Shown one piece after another: positions 17,123-25,949 of a stretch of 64,000 nucleotides of DNA (within the stretch, counting starts at the first letter, position 1; each line of letters starts with the position of its first letter). The notes under the pieces are model-generated. The model did not search any database and was not told the origin of the DNA. It saw only the letters and a program-made list of their open reading frames with translations. A program made the position numbers and the translations under genes. Location: assembly GCF_051201035.1 (NCBI RefSeq), contig NZ_JBPODR010000005.1, forward strand, positions 56,133 through 120,132, given 5' to 3'. The stretch is from Thermoanaerobacterium thermosulfurigenes (GTDB lineage: Bacteria > Bacillota > Thermoanaerobacteria > Thermoanaerobacterales > Thermoanaerobacteraceae).

Positions 17123-18199
17123 TTGAGAGAAAGCAAAAGAAGATTATCTTTTTTAGACAAGTTTTTAACTGTATGGATTTTATTAGCAATGATCATTGGT
17201 ATTTTGATAGGATATATTTTCCCTAATTTTGCAAATATGCTTAATAAGCTTAGCATAGGAGCAACGTCGATTCCAATTGCAATTGGGCTTATTTTAATGA
17301 TGTATCCACCACTTGCAAAAGTTAAATACGAGGAAATAGGAAAAAGCAAAACTTCAAAAAAACCTTTTAAAATTGCAATTTTATATAACTGGTTTATAGG
17401 ACCTTTAGTGATGTTTCTTCTTGCCATTATATTTCTTCACAATTATCCACATCTAATGATAGGTGTAATACTGGTAGGACTTGCAAGATGCATTGCAATG
17501 GTATTAGTCTGGAATGATTTAGCAGATGGGGATAGAGATTTTGTTGCTCTTTTGGTGGCTTTTAACGCTATCTGGCAGGTAATCACTTATTCCATATTTG
17601 CTTATGTATTTATAAAAATACTTCCTCCGATTTTTGGTGTTAGCACCAAAGCAATTAATATAAATATATCTATAAAAGATATTGCTACATCTGTTCTTAT
17701 ATATCTCGGCATCCCATTTGTTGCAGGGGTTCTATCGAGATTGTTACTTGTTAAAGCTAAAGGAAACACATGGTATGAAAAAAATTTTATACCTAAAATA
17801 AGTCCTATTACTCTTATAGCACTTTTGTTTACAATTATAGTTATGTTCTCTCTAAAGGGAAAATATATAGTAACATTGCCTTTGCAAGTTTTAATGGTTG
17901 CAATTCCACTGACGCTATATTTTATTATAATGTTTCTAATGGGATTTTTCACATCATACAAATTTAAATACGGATATTCAGAAAGTACAACTGTTGGTTT
18001 AAATGCGGCAAGCAATGACTTTGAATTGGCAATAGCAGTTGCAGTTGCGGTTTTTGGACTTAATTCAAATGAGGCTTTTGCAAGTGTAATTGGCCCATTA
18101 ATAGAAGTTCCTGTAATGCTAATGTTAGTTAATGTAGCCTTGTATTTTAGGAAAAGGCTCAACTGGAATAAAAACAAAGAATCAAACAGTGAAAAATAA
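17123..18199 (+). CDS. acr3: Arsenite efflux transporter Acr3
   Basis: The product is about 358 residues with around ten transmembrane helices. The Cys in GLARCIAMVLVWNDLA matches the essential Acr3 cysteine of the fourth helix, and NDFELAIAVAVAVFG is the second conserved stretch. It exports arsenite at the cell membrane. I chose the TTG at 17123, 9 bases after AGAGG; a longer frame from 17090 overlaps arsR. arsC follows after 15 bases. Confidence 0.95.
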   Translation: MRESKRRLSFLDKFLTVWILLAMIIGILIGYIFPNFANMLNKLSIGATSIPIAIGLILMMYPPLAKVKYEEIGKSKTSKKPFKIAILYNWFIGPLVMFLLAIIFLHNYPHLMIGVILVGLARCIAMVLVWNDLADGDRDFVALLVAFNAIWQVITYSIFAYVFIKILPPIFGVSTKAININISIKDIATSVLIYLGIPFVAGVLSRLLLVKAKGNTWYEKNFIPKISPITLIALLFTIIVMFSLKGKYIVTLPLQVLMVAIPLTLYFIIMFLMGFFTSYKFKYGYSESTTVGLNAASNDFELAIAVAVAVFGLNSNEAFASVIGPLIEVPVMLMLVNVALYFRKRLNWNKNKESNSEK

Positions 18200-18214
18200 G
18201 AGAGGAGAATTTTT

Positions 18215-18625
18215 ATGAAAGTAAAAGTAGCATTTATCTGTGTGGCAAATTCATGCAGAAGTCAAATGGCAGAAGGTTTTGCGAAATATTTAGGTTCTGA
18301 TATATTTGAAGCATACAGCGCTGGTACAAAACTTGCTGAAAGGGTAAATCCAAAAGCGGTTGAAGTTATGAAAGAAGTAGGCATCGATATAAGCAGTCAT
18401 CGCCCAAAATTATTAGATGAGATACCTCCAAAAGTGGACATCTTGATTACTATGGGATGCAATGTAGAATGCCCATATATACCTTGCAAGTTAAAAGAAG
18501 ACTGGGGCTTAGATGATCCCGATGGAAAACCAATAGATGAGTTTAGAAGGACAAGAGACATAATTGAATCAAAGGTTAAAGAACTTATTGAAAGAATTAA
18601 AAACAATGAAATAAACTTAAATTAA
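18215..18625 (+). CDS. arsC: Arsenate reductase, thioredoxin-coupled type
   Basis: This is a 136-residue low-molecular-weight phosphatase-fold protein. The phosphate loop FICVANSCRSQMAEG has the C-x5-R signature. Further cysteines in MGCNVECPYIPCKL fit the Cys82/Cys89 pair of Bacillus-type ArsC, and WGLDDPDGK is the family Asp motif. It reduces arsenate to arsenite for Acr3. A GAGAGGAG site precedes the ATG. Confidence 0.95.
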   Translation: MKVKVAFICVANSCRSQMAEGFAKYLGSDIFEAYSAGTKLAERVNPKAVEVMKEVGIDISSHRPKLLDEIPPKVDILITMGCNVECPYIPCKLKEDWGLDDPDGKPIDEFRRTRDIIESKVKELIERIKNNEINLN

Positions 18626-18654
18626 CGCATATCCACAATACCCTTTTTCTATTT

Positions 18655-18680
18655 AAGCCAGCAAGTTTTCTTGCTGGCTT
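18655..18680. terminator. Shared hairpin between convergent arsC and the plsY-like gene
   Basis: A perfect 11-bp stem (AAGCCAGCAAG / CTTGCTGGCTT) with a TTTT loop sits between the two converging stops. Neither side has a clean T run (ATCTCAT on plus, AAATAGAAA on minus), so termination may be partial. Its position still argues for a two-way terminator. Confidence 0.6.
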
Positions 18681-19314
18681 ATCTCATAACAGCGTTTTTT
18701 TCATGACGTTTATCATAAACATCTTTATAAAGCTTATAAAGCTTCTCCTTATTTGTATATGTAATGATGAGAAGGTTAGCAAACCATATATCATAAATAT
18801 ACATTTGGTATGATTTGTAATAAAGAAATAATACCAAAGTCAACATTCCAACTACAACCATCAATCCATCTACTTCAGATGATGTAGCTTTTCCCTTGTT
18901 TAAAATGACGGCTATGACATACAACATAGCCAATATAACAGCGTATGCAATAGACACTCTAAATGATGTTAAAGCACTCCATACACCAAACGTAACAGCT
19001 ATTCCCTTGCCACCACGCCATTTTAGAAAAGGAGAAAAAACATGACCTAATATCGTAGCAACAGCTACAGGAACTATTCCAATGCCGCTAATATATCCCT
19101 TTGACATCATGAATAATAGAGGAAAATAGCCTTTTAAAAAGTCAAGAACAACTCCTAAAATACCAAATTTGTATCCAACTGCATGCCAGAGATTAAATGC
19201 ACCGGGATTTCCATCACCGTAATGACGTATATCTTTTAAAGCTAATAAGCCTAACCAGTATGAAAACATCATTGAACCACTTAGAAATCCTATTAAGACA
19301 AAAAGCATTATCAA
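18679..19314 (-). CDS. PlsY-like acyl-phosphate:glycerol-3-phosphate acyltransferase homologue
   Basis: This is a 211-residue, multi-helix membrane protein. DIRHYGDGNPGAFNLWH and LKWRGGKGIAVTFG match the conserved loops of PlsY, which adds the first acyl chain to glycerol 3-phosphate. It lies 14 bases after a glycosyltransferase gene, so it may be a paralogue acylating a glycolipid rather than the main PlsY. The TTG at 19314 is 7 bases from a GGGGGGG ribosome site; an ATG at 19308 is also possible. That ribosome site could pair with the C-rich RNA at 39374. Confidence 0.85.
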   Translation of the reverse strand: MIMLFVLIGFLSGSMMFSYWLGLLALKDIRHYGDGNPGAFNLWHAVGYKFGILGVVLDFLKGYFPLLFMMSKGYISGIGIVPVAVATILGHVFSPFLKWRGGKGIAVTFGVWSALTSFRVSIAYAVILAMLYVIAVILNKGKATSSEVDGLMVVVGMLTLVLFLYYKSYQMYIYDIWFANLLIITYTNKEKLYKLYKDVYDKRHEKNAVMR

Positions 19315-19328
19315 TGTAATCCCCCCCT

Positions 19329-20414
19329 TTAAACCTTAATCCTTCTCCCCTTCCATGTGACGTATCCTAAAAAGAAAACTTGGTACAATGAGTAAACCAT
19401 GATGTATATAAAAAATAGCGATGATAGTATATGAAATAAAGGAACTATGATGCCATAACGCCCTGTCCAGTTGTCTATATAAATTATCTGCAATGTGTAC
19501 ATAATGTAAAGCACCAAAAACAAACCAAACAAATCACTTTTATAAAATGCAAGAAATGGAGTAATAAACTCTACCGCCAATAATCCTATAAGCCATAACG
19601 CTATAAGAATTATCGTCGCAGTTTCTAATCTGGATGTGCTTAATATCGCTCCTTTTCCAAACCCCTCTACTTCACTTTTTATGCCGTATGGATACATCCT
19701 AAACGAAATTAGATCGTATCCTATGAAATTCTGAACATTTATACCATTTGACGTAAATTTCTCTCCTAAATTTAAATCGTCCAAAAGCTCTCCCTTTATG
19801 CTGTAATGTCCGTTTACCTTTTCATAATCTTCACGAGACACAACAATACAAGAGCCATACATTCCTTTTCGTGGATTGTATTTTTCAAATGGCGATGTAA
19901 ATGCAAAAATCCCCAAAATATATGGTATCAATGAAAGCTTTTCATAAAATTTCTCAGGGCTATGATATGGCACAACAGATATAGCTCCATTTGCCTTCTC
20001 CCTCGCTTTCACCAATGACTCCAAAGCACGTGGAGATAGCCTAACATCAGCATCGATGAATGCAAATACGTCACCTGTAGAATTTTTATATCCATTCCAC
20101 AAAGCCCACGTCTTCCCAGTCCAACCATCAGGCATTTCAGTATTTCTTATAACTTTAATGCCATAACTTTCAGCGATCTCAAAAGTCCTATCTGAGGAAA
20201 AATCATCAACTACAATTACTTCATAAGGCATATACGTCTGATTTTTTAAAGACTCAAGTATATATGGGAGATTTTTCTCTTCATTTCTTGCAGGGATTAT
20301 GACAGAAATTTTATAATGCCTTTTAAGAGGCTGATTACCATAAGTCACCTTCAAATTTCTAAATAAAACAAAACCAGAAATAATGCCTAAAAGCAAAAAA
20401 GCACTGGCTATCAT
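19329..20414 (-). CDS. Membrane glycosyltransferase, family 2 (CrtQ-like)
   Basis: This 361-residue protein has an N-terminal membrane helix (about 2-20) and a GT2 domain starting KISVIIPARNEEKNLPYILE. It continues with VIVVDDFSSDRT, the DxD-like FIDADVRLS and a late GELLDDLNLGEKF. Three or four C-terminal helices follow (about 255-350). It resembles CrtQ-type glycosyltransferases that glycosylate lipids or carotenoid acids, but the substrate cannot be told. It pairs with the PlsY-like acyltransferase. Confidence 0.87.
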   Translation of the reverse strand: MIASAFLLLGIISGFVLFRNLKVTYGNQPLKRHYKISVIIPARNEEKNLPYILESLKNQTYMPYEVIVVDDFSSDRTFEIAESYGIKVIRNTEMPDGWTGKTWALWNGYKNSTGDVFAFIDADVRLSPRALESLVKAREKANGAISVVPYHSPEKFYEKLSLIPYILGIFAFTSPFEKYNPRKGMYGSCIVVSREDYEKVNGHYSIKGELLDDLNLGEKFTSNGINVQNFIGYDLISFRMYPYGIKSEVEGFGKGAILSTSRLETATIILIALWLIGLLAVEFITPFLAFYKSDLFGLFLVLYIMYTLQIIYIDNWTGRYGIIVPLFHILSSLFFIYIMVYSLYQVFFLGYVTWKGRRIKV

Positions 20415-20456
20415 TTCGCATCACATTCCTCTCCCATTTTAAATTACAGAAATGTG

Positions 20457-21371
20457 TTAATTAATAGTATCATCAACCTTTTTTATCAAGCCAACATCTT
20501 CACAACATTCGTACTCCATCTGCAATGTAACATGATGTATGTCAAACAATTCATCTAAAACAATTTCAATCTGTTCCATCACCTCTTTTGATTGACTTAC
20601 TTTAACATCATCTTTTAAATTTACATGGCATTCAAAATGTACATCGTCGTCATTTGTCTGCCAAACATGAACATGGTGAATATTTTTTACATTTGGTAAT
20701 TTCTCAATTTCTCTTTTTACAATTTCTAAATCTATGTTTTCAGGTGTTCCTTGCATAAGTATGCTCACAGATTCGTTGATTATTTCAAAGCTTTCTTTAA
20801 TTATATATATACCAATTAAAACCGTCAATAGCGGATCTATCCAATAAATTTTAAAAAAATATATACATATTCCTCCAATAACTACTCCTACAGAAGACAA
20901 GGCATCTGACAGAAGATGTACGTAGGCAGAACGAATGTTGAGATTTTCTTCTGCATTTTCTTTAAGCAGAAGTACCGACGATGCATTTGCCAAAAGACCT
21001 ATTAGAGCAACTACAATCATTATAGCTCCATTGATAGGCTCTGGATTGAAAAATTTTATATAAGCCTCTTTAAACAAAAATACCGATATTACAACCAAAA
21101 CGACTGAATTAAAAAGAGCTGCAAGAATTTCTGCTCTCTTATATCCAAACGTCATCCTTTCATTATTTTCCTTCTGTGATATCAACATAGCAAAATAACT
21201 AATTATGATAGATATAGCATCGCTAAAATTGTGAAGCGCATCTGATATAAGGGACAAACTTCCTGAGAATAGCCCTCCAATAATTTCTGCTGCTGTTATT
21301 GAAAAATTTAAAAACATCGTTGTTATTAAGCTTTTCTTAGTTTTGACTTCATGTTCATGATGATGAGCCAT
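20457..21371 (-). CDS. Cation diffusion facilitator (Zn/Co/Cd efflux)
   Basis: This is a 304-residue CDF transporter. The His-rich N-terminus MAHHHEHE is followed by six membrane helices and a cytoplasmic domain with HVWQTNDDDVHFECHV. Metal-site residues are visible in SDALHNFSDAISI (helix 2) and HLLSDALSSVGV (helix 5), a ZitB/CzcD-like HxxxD pattern. It should export Zn2+ or a similar ion against protons. No regulator is adjacent; the activase gene lies 20 bases upstream on the same strand. Confidence 0.93.
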   Translation of the reverse strand: MAHHHEHEVKTKKSLITTMFLNFSITAAEIIGGLFSGSLSLISDALHNFSDAISIIISYFAMLISQKENNERMTFGYKRAEILAALFNSVVLVVISVFLFKEAYIKFFNPEPINGAIMIVVALIGLLANASSVLLLKENAEENLNIRSAYVHLLSDALSSVGVVIGGICIYFFKIYWIDPLLTVLIGIYIIKESFEIINESVSILMQGTPENIDLEIVKREIEKLPNVKNIHHVHVWQTNDDDVHFECHVNLKDDVKVSQSKEVMEQIEIVLDELFDIHHVTLQMEYECCEDVGLIKKVDDTIN

Positions 21372-21391
21372 TTTAATAACCTCCCAATTTT

Positions 21392-22354
21392 TTAAACTAT
21401 AGAATTAGACCATTTACCACACTTATCGCCTGTCATTGCAATCGTCTTGCCATTTGCCTGTATTTTAATAACTTCACATTCATTTGGGCAACCATTGCAA
21501 ATAAAACTAGTTGTTACAAATTTCTCTTCAGAAATTTCAAAACCTTTAAACTTTGTCGGCTTATTTGTTGTCTTTATATGATTTTTTGCTATCATTGCAA
21601 TTCCAATCGCACCCATTACATCAAAATGCTTAGGTACAATAACTTCTTCTCCAATTTCTTCTTCAAATGCCTTTTTAATTGCTACGTTTGCTGCAACACC
21701 TCCTTGAAAGACATAAAGAGGTTTTAATTTCTTTCCTCTTACAAGGTTATTCATGTAATTTCTGACTAAAGCCTTAGAAAGACCCTTTAATATTTCAGCT
21801 TTGCTAAATCCGTACTGCTGTTTTGATATCATATCTGATTCTGCAAAAACAGTACATCTGCCTGCTATTCTAACATCTCTTTCAGCAGTCAGTGCAATTT
21901 CTCCAAAATCCTCTATTTTTATTCCAAGCCTCTCTGCCTGATGATCAAGAAACGATCCGGTTCCGGCCGCACAGACTGTATTCATTGCAAAGTCTGATAT
22001 GATACCATCGTTAATAATTATTAACTTAGAATCCTGTCCTCCTATCTCAAATATCGTTTTTACATCTGGATAATAATACAATGTTGCTGTAGCATGTGCT
22101 GTAATCTCATTTTTTACTACATCTGCTCCTAAAATATATCCTAAAAGTTGCCTTCCACTGCCAGTTATTCCAATCCCATTTATATTGCTATCACCAATTG
22201 CTTGATAAAGCTTTTTAATTTCACTTTTTACTATATCTACTGGTTGTCCTATATTCCTTGTATATGACTTAAATAACAAATCGTCTTCCTCGTCAATTGC
22301 TACGACATTTACGCTAACAGAACCAACATCAACACCAATGTATATATTCTTCAT
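21392..22354 (-). CDS. BadF/BadG/BcrA/BcrD-type ATPase, CoA-dehydratase activase family
   Basis: This is a 320-residue ASKHA-fold ATPase. It shows IGVDVGSVSVNVVAID, GITGSGRQLLGY, FEIGGQDSKLI, CAAGTGSFLDHQAERLG and VFQGGVAAN, the motifs of activases such as HgdC. A conserved Cys in AGRCTVFAESDM fits the bridging [4Fe-4S] cluster. An added C-terminal piece has CNGCPNECEV and DKCGKW. It uses ATP to fire low-potential electrons into a partner. The partners appear to be the two DUF2229 proteins encoded directly upstream. Confidence 0.9.
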   Translation of the reverse strand: MKNIYIGVDVGSVSVNVVAIDEEDDLLFKSYTRNIGQPVDIVKSEIKKLYQAIGDSNINGIGITGSGRQLLGYILGADVVKNEITAHATATLYYYPDVKTIFEIGGQDSKLIIINDGIISDFAMNTVCAAGTGSFLDHQAERLGIKIEDFGEIALTAERDVRIAGRCTVFAESDMISKQQYGFSKAEILKGLSKALVRNYMNNLVRGKKLKPLYVFQGGVAANVAIKKAFEEEIGEEVIVPKHFDVMGAIGIAMIAKNHIKTTNKPTKFKGFEISEEKFVTTSFICNGCPNECEVIKIQANGKTIAMTGDKCGKWSNSIV

Positions 22355-22355
22355 A

Positions 22356-23450
22356 CTACTTCACCTTCTTTACCATTAATTTTTTATTTTTTACCACGTC
22401 AATAAATGCTTCAATCCTTGTTAATAAATTTGCAGTAGCTGACTGTTCATCAATGGAAAGAGATATAATTGGAAAATCATATTGCTTAGATATTTTATCT
22501 ATTATACTCTGAGAAATTAATTCCGGTAAACATCCAAAGGGCTTTAAGTGTATGACACCATCAAATCCCCTATCTTTAAAATCCAAAATTGCACCGATCG
22601 ACTGTTTTGCATGACCACCTATTATTATCTCTATATATTTTTCTGCTTTTTTCAAAATATCATGTTCTTTTTTATTGATCTTAAAAGGCAGTAAATTATT
22701 GTCTATCCATTCTGATATATAATGAGCTCTTTCCACTTCTACTCCATATCCATTCAAAACTTCTTCTATATTGTTATTTATAGATGGCTCCATAACAACA
22801 TATATTTCACCAACTATACCTATTTTTATTTTTTCGCTCTCAGGAACATTGCATATCTCAATATTATTAATGCGTCTATATGCCTCTTTTTCTACAAATA
22901 ATATATCATCAGGCATTCTAATTCTTCTATACAACGATAATATTTCATTCCAAGCTTTTGTAAATTCGCCTTTGTTGCATTCATAAGCTCTTTTTTCTTC
23001 TATTATTTTTTCTATTTTATCCATAGATTTTGCCATTTTATATACAGTGTTTACTATTCTTAATACGTCTGTCCACGTATTTTCTCCTTTAATCCTTGAT
23101 ATTTTCTGTAAGAAGCCTTTAAAATCTCTTTTTGGTTCATCCAATATTATAAAATCCACTTCATACCCCATATTCTCTAAAATTTTCTTCTGTGCTTCTC
23201 CATAGTAACCAGCTCTACAAGGTCCATTACCCCCAGATGTTATTATCGTATCTGCTCCTAACTCAATAGCTTCTAAATATGTTCCCAATATGACTTTCAA
23301 AGGAAAACATGCAAATTCAGGGCTATATTTAACACCATAATTTATTGTCTTGAGAGATGGCTTTGGCGGAGTTATAACATCATGCCCTAACAATTCAAAT
23401 AACTTTTCATAAATAAGTGGTGAACCCATATATGGAAAAGTAACTTTCAA
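22356..23450 (-). CDS. DUF2229/CoA-activase-associated protein, second copy
   Basis: This is a 364-residue protein of the DUF2229 type, related to 2-hydroxyacyl-CoA dehydratase subunits. It begins MKVTFPYMGSPLIYEKLFE. Conserved cysteines lie in PEFACFPLKVILG, SGGNGPCRAGYYGE and KPFGCLPELIS, plausible [4Fe-4S] ligands. It starts with TTG right after the stop of the neighbouring family member and ends one base before the activase. In many Firmicutes these domains are fused in one giant polypeptide; here they are separate. Confidence 0.85.
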   Translation of the reverse strand: MKVTFPYMGSPLIYEKLFELLGHDVITPPKPSLKTINYGVKYSPEFACFPLKVILGTYLEAIELGADTIITSGGNGPCRAGYYGEAQKKILENMGYEVDFIILDEPKRDFKGFLQKISRIKGENTWTDVLRIVNTVYKMAKSMDKIEKIIEEKRAYECNKGEFTKAWNEILSLYRRIRMPDDILFVEKEAYRRINNIEICNVPESEKIKIGIVGEIYVVMEPSINNNIEEVLNGYGVEVERAHYISEWIDNNLLPFKINKKEHDILKKAEKYIEIIIGGHAKQSIGAILDFKDRGFDGVIHLKPFGCLPELISQSIIDKISKQYDFPIISLSIDEQSATANLLTRIEAFIDVVKNKKLMVKKVK

Positions 23451-24449
23451 TTAAATCACGCCTTCCGAAGTGTTTTCAACTTTAACTCTTTTCAATTTTT
23501 GCTTTTTTATTCTAACAAGATCAATAAACGCTTCTATACGTGTCAATATATGACTTTCTCCCGTTTGCTCATCTATTCGCAATATCATGTACGGTTTCTT
23601 TGCATTTTCTGAATCTATAGAAAGAAACGGTTCAAGAATGGAATCAGGACCACATCCAAAGGCTGATATTTGTATTATGCCATCAATAATATCCATTTCC
23701 ATAAAATTATAAGCAGCTCCCATTATCTTATTAGTAAACTCCCAAAACATCTCTTTTTTAAAACGGCTTTGATACTTTTTGATTAATTTTTCATCTAACA
23801 TATCAAATGTAATGATTTTTACATTCATCTTTCTCAATGTATTTATAAGATCCATATTCATAAATCTGTCGTAAACATTGTATACATATCCCAATAAACC
23901 TATTGTAATATCGCCATCATATTTTTGAGGTGTATCTTCATCCAAAAGTTCATTTATATCAAAACCTTTTTTATTTAACTTTCTAAAAGAGAGCCATTCT
24001 TCTCTTGCTCTTTTTAATGCTTTTTTTAAATCATATTTACTTACGCCTAACCTCACTATGAAATCTTTGTAAATCTTAAAATCAGAAATATCATCGTCTT
24101 TAGAAATTATGCTATTCGTCAATATCTTGTCATCAATGTCATCAAACAATCCCTTAATCATGTCTGGCAATCCCATGAATTTTGGACACATGAATGTACC
24201 TTTGCTTAAACTTACGAATCTAGGAATATATATATAATCAACATTTTTATCTAAAAGATTTATAATGTGTCCAGTATACACTTTCATTGGAACACATATC
24301 TCTGGCACTGCTTTCTTAACGCCTAAATCCAATATGACTTTCGATGTGTCTTCAGATAATACCGTTTCTATTCCCAATTCTTTAAATAGAACATCCCAAA
24401 ACGGAAAATAATAATAATATAAAAGCGCCTTTGGAATACCAATCTTCAT
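23451..24449 (-). CDS. DUF2229/CoA-activase-associated protein, first copy
   Basis: This 332-residue homologue of the following gene begins MKIGIPKALLYYYYFPFWD. Matching cysteines appear in VPEICVPMKVYTGH, GTFMCPKFMGL and SAFGCGPDSILEPF. Both proteins end with the same 'ILRIDEQTGESHILTRIEAF'-like segment, which shows common origin. It is first in the three-gene activase unit. No dehydratase alpha/beta genes are nearby, so the acceptor reaction is unknown. Confidence 0.85.
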   Translation of the reverse strand: MKIGIPKALLYYYYFPFWDVLFKELGIETVLSEDTSKVILDLGVKKAVPEICVPMKVYTGHIINLLDKNVDYIYIPRFVSLSKGTFMCPKFMGLPDMIKGLFDDIDDKILTNSIISKDDDISDFKIYKDFIVRLGVSKYDLKKALKRAREEWLSFRKLNKKGFDINELLDEDTPQKYDGDITIGLLGYVYNVYDRFMNMDLINTLRKMNVKIITFDMLDEKLIKKYQSRFKKEMFWEFTNKIMGAAYNFMEMDIIDGIIQISAFGCGPDSILEPFLSIDSENAKKPYMILRIDEQTGESHILTRIEAFIDLVRIKKQKLKRVKVENTSEGVI

Positions 24450-24497
24450 CTCTTTGCTCTCCCGATAATCATGTTAAATCCTATATATTATTGGACA

Positions 24498-24528
24498 TAC
24501 GTATGCAAGCAATAAACTTGCATACGTA
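24498..24528. terminator. Strong hairpin between lpd and the activase operon
   Basis: Arms TACGTATGCAAG and CTTGCATACGTA (12 bp, perfect) flank a 7-base loop. No T run follows on either strand, so it may be a weak terminator after lpd or an RNA stability/attenuator element for the activase transcript. Confidence 0.45.
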
Positions 24529-24541
24529 GCATAATAAAGTT

Positions 24542-25930
24542 TTATAAAAGATTTAATGCTTTCTCTGCCGCTTCAGTTATTATTTCGCTTAATGTAGGAT
24601 GTGTATGGATGCTTGCAGTAATATCCTCAAGCCTACCATTCGTCCTAATTATATATGTTGCTTCCATTATAAGCTCACCAGCTTCTTTTCCTACTATCTG
24701 CATACCATAAAGCTTATGAGTCGCAGGGTCGACAATCATCTGAACAAATCCCTTATCATCACCTACAATCAATGCTCTTGCATCCTCTGAATAAGAGAAT
24801 TTGATAACTTTGTAACCTAAATCAGTTGCTTTTGATGAGTCAATGCCAACACTTGCCGCCTCAGGTTCACAGAAAATCGCATGTGGTATTGCATTGTAAG
24901 TCATCGGAACATTGCTCCCCAATATTGATTTCGCTGCAATAATTGATTCTCTTGTAGCCGCATGTGCAAGCATAATTTTGCCATTTACATCGCCAGTTGC
25001 ATACACATTTGGGTTTTCTGTTTGCATAAAATCATTTACTGGTATCTCTTTATGATTTCCTAATTTTATTCCCAATAATTCTATATTTAAGTTTTCAGTA
25101 CGAGGTCTTCTTCCAACTGCTACCAATACTTTTTCAGCTGATACCGCATTTTCGATACCACCTTTTACATAGTTGACCTTAAATAAGTCATTTTCTTTAG
25201 AAATTGATGCTACTTTAGCATCTGTGTAAATATCTATATTGTATTCTTTTAAGCCTTCTTCTACTGCTTCACTTACTGCAACATCTTCAGTAGTCAATAT
25301 CCTTGGAAGTGCCTCAATGATAGTGACCTTTGTATCCATTCTAGCAAGCATAGATGCTATTTCAACACCAATATATCCACCACCTACTACAACCATAGAT
25401 TTAGGTTTTGTTTTTAGTTCAAATACATCTTCACTAAACATTATACCTGGCAACTCAATTCCCGGTATAGGTGGTTTTACTGTCTCAGAACCTGTAGCAA
25501 TAATAAGCTTATCAAATACAAGCCTTATCTTCTCCTCTTTTGTTTCAACTTCTACAACATTTTTGTCTGCTATAGTAGCCATTCCATAATAAATGTCCAA
25601 TTTATTCATTTTAGAAGCTTTTTCAGCTCTTGTAACACGTGCATTTAATATTTTATCTTTTCTTTCCTTTATGGCTAAAAAATCGACATCAATATCATTG
25701 TAATTAAGTATTCCGCCAAAATTTTTAAACTTTTTTATATCTGCATATCTTGTAGCCGTCTCAATATATATTTTTGATGGAATGCAACCCTCAAAAAGAC
25801 ACGTTCCACCTAAGCCAACACCTTTTTCAACAAGGGCAACTTTAAGGCCATTTTTGGAAAGCATATTGGCTCCCGGTGTTCCACCAGGCCCTCCGCCTAC
25901 CACAACAACATCATACTTTAGTTCCTTCAC
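24542..25930 (-). CDS. lpdA: Dihydrolipoamide dehydrogenase-like flavoprotein
   Basis: The product is about 462 residues. It has the FAD motif DVVVVGGGPGGTPGA, the redox disulfide GGTCLFEGCIPSK, the NAD motif MVVVGGGYIGVEIASML and the C-terminal catalytic HTHPTLSE. It should move electrons between a dithiol and NAD. I chose GTG at 25930 with a GAAAGGTG site. No lipoyl enzyme genes are nearby; it follows an MFS exporter gene by 19 bases, so its partner may be another dithiol and the pair may belong to a stress response. Confidence 0.9.
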   Translation of the reverse strand: MKELKYDVVVVGGGPGGTPGANMLSKNGLKVALVEKGVGLGGTCLFEGCIPSKIYIETATRYADIKKFKNFGGILNYNDIDVDFLAIKERKDKILNARVTRAEKASKMNKLDIYYGMATIADKNVVEVETKEEKIRLVFDKLIIATGSETVKPPIPGIELPGIMFSEDVFELKTKPKSMVVVGGGYIGVEIASMLARMDTKVTIIEALPRILTTEDVAVSEAVEEGLKEYNIDIYTDAKVASISKENDLFKVNYVKGGIENAVSAEKVLVAVGRRPRTENLNIELLGIKLGNHKEIPVNDFMQTENPNVYATGDVNGKIMLAHAATRESIIAAKSILGSNVPMTYNAIPHAIFCEPEAASVGIDSSKATDLGYKVIKFSYSEDARALIVGDDKGFVQMIVDPATHKLYGMQIVGKEAGELIMEATYIIRTNGRLEDITASIHTHPTLSEIITEAAEKALNLL

Positions 25931-25949
25931 TTTAATCACCTTTCTTTTA

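Noticed and set aside
24542..25930. Mercuric reductase
   Set aside because: There is no N-terminal HMA domain, no C-terminal vicinal Cys pair and no mer genes nearby; the end HTHPTLSE fits lipoamide dehydrogenase.
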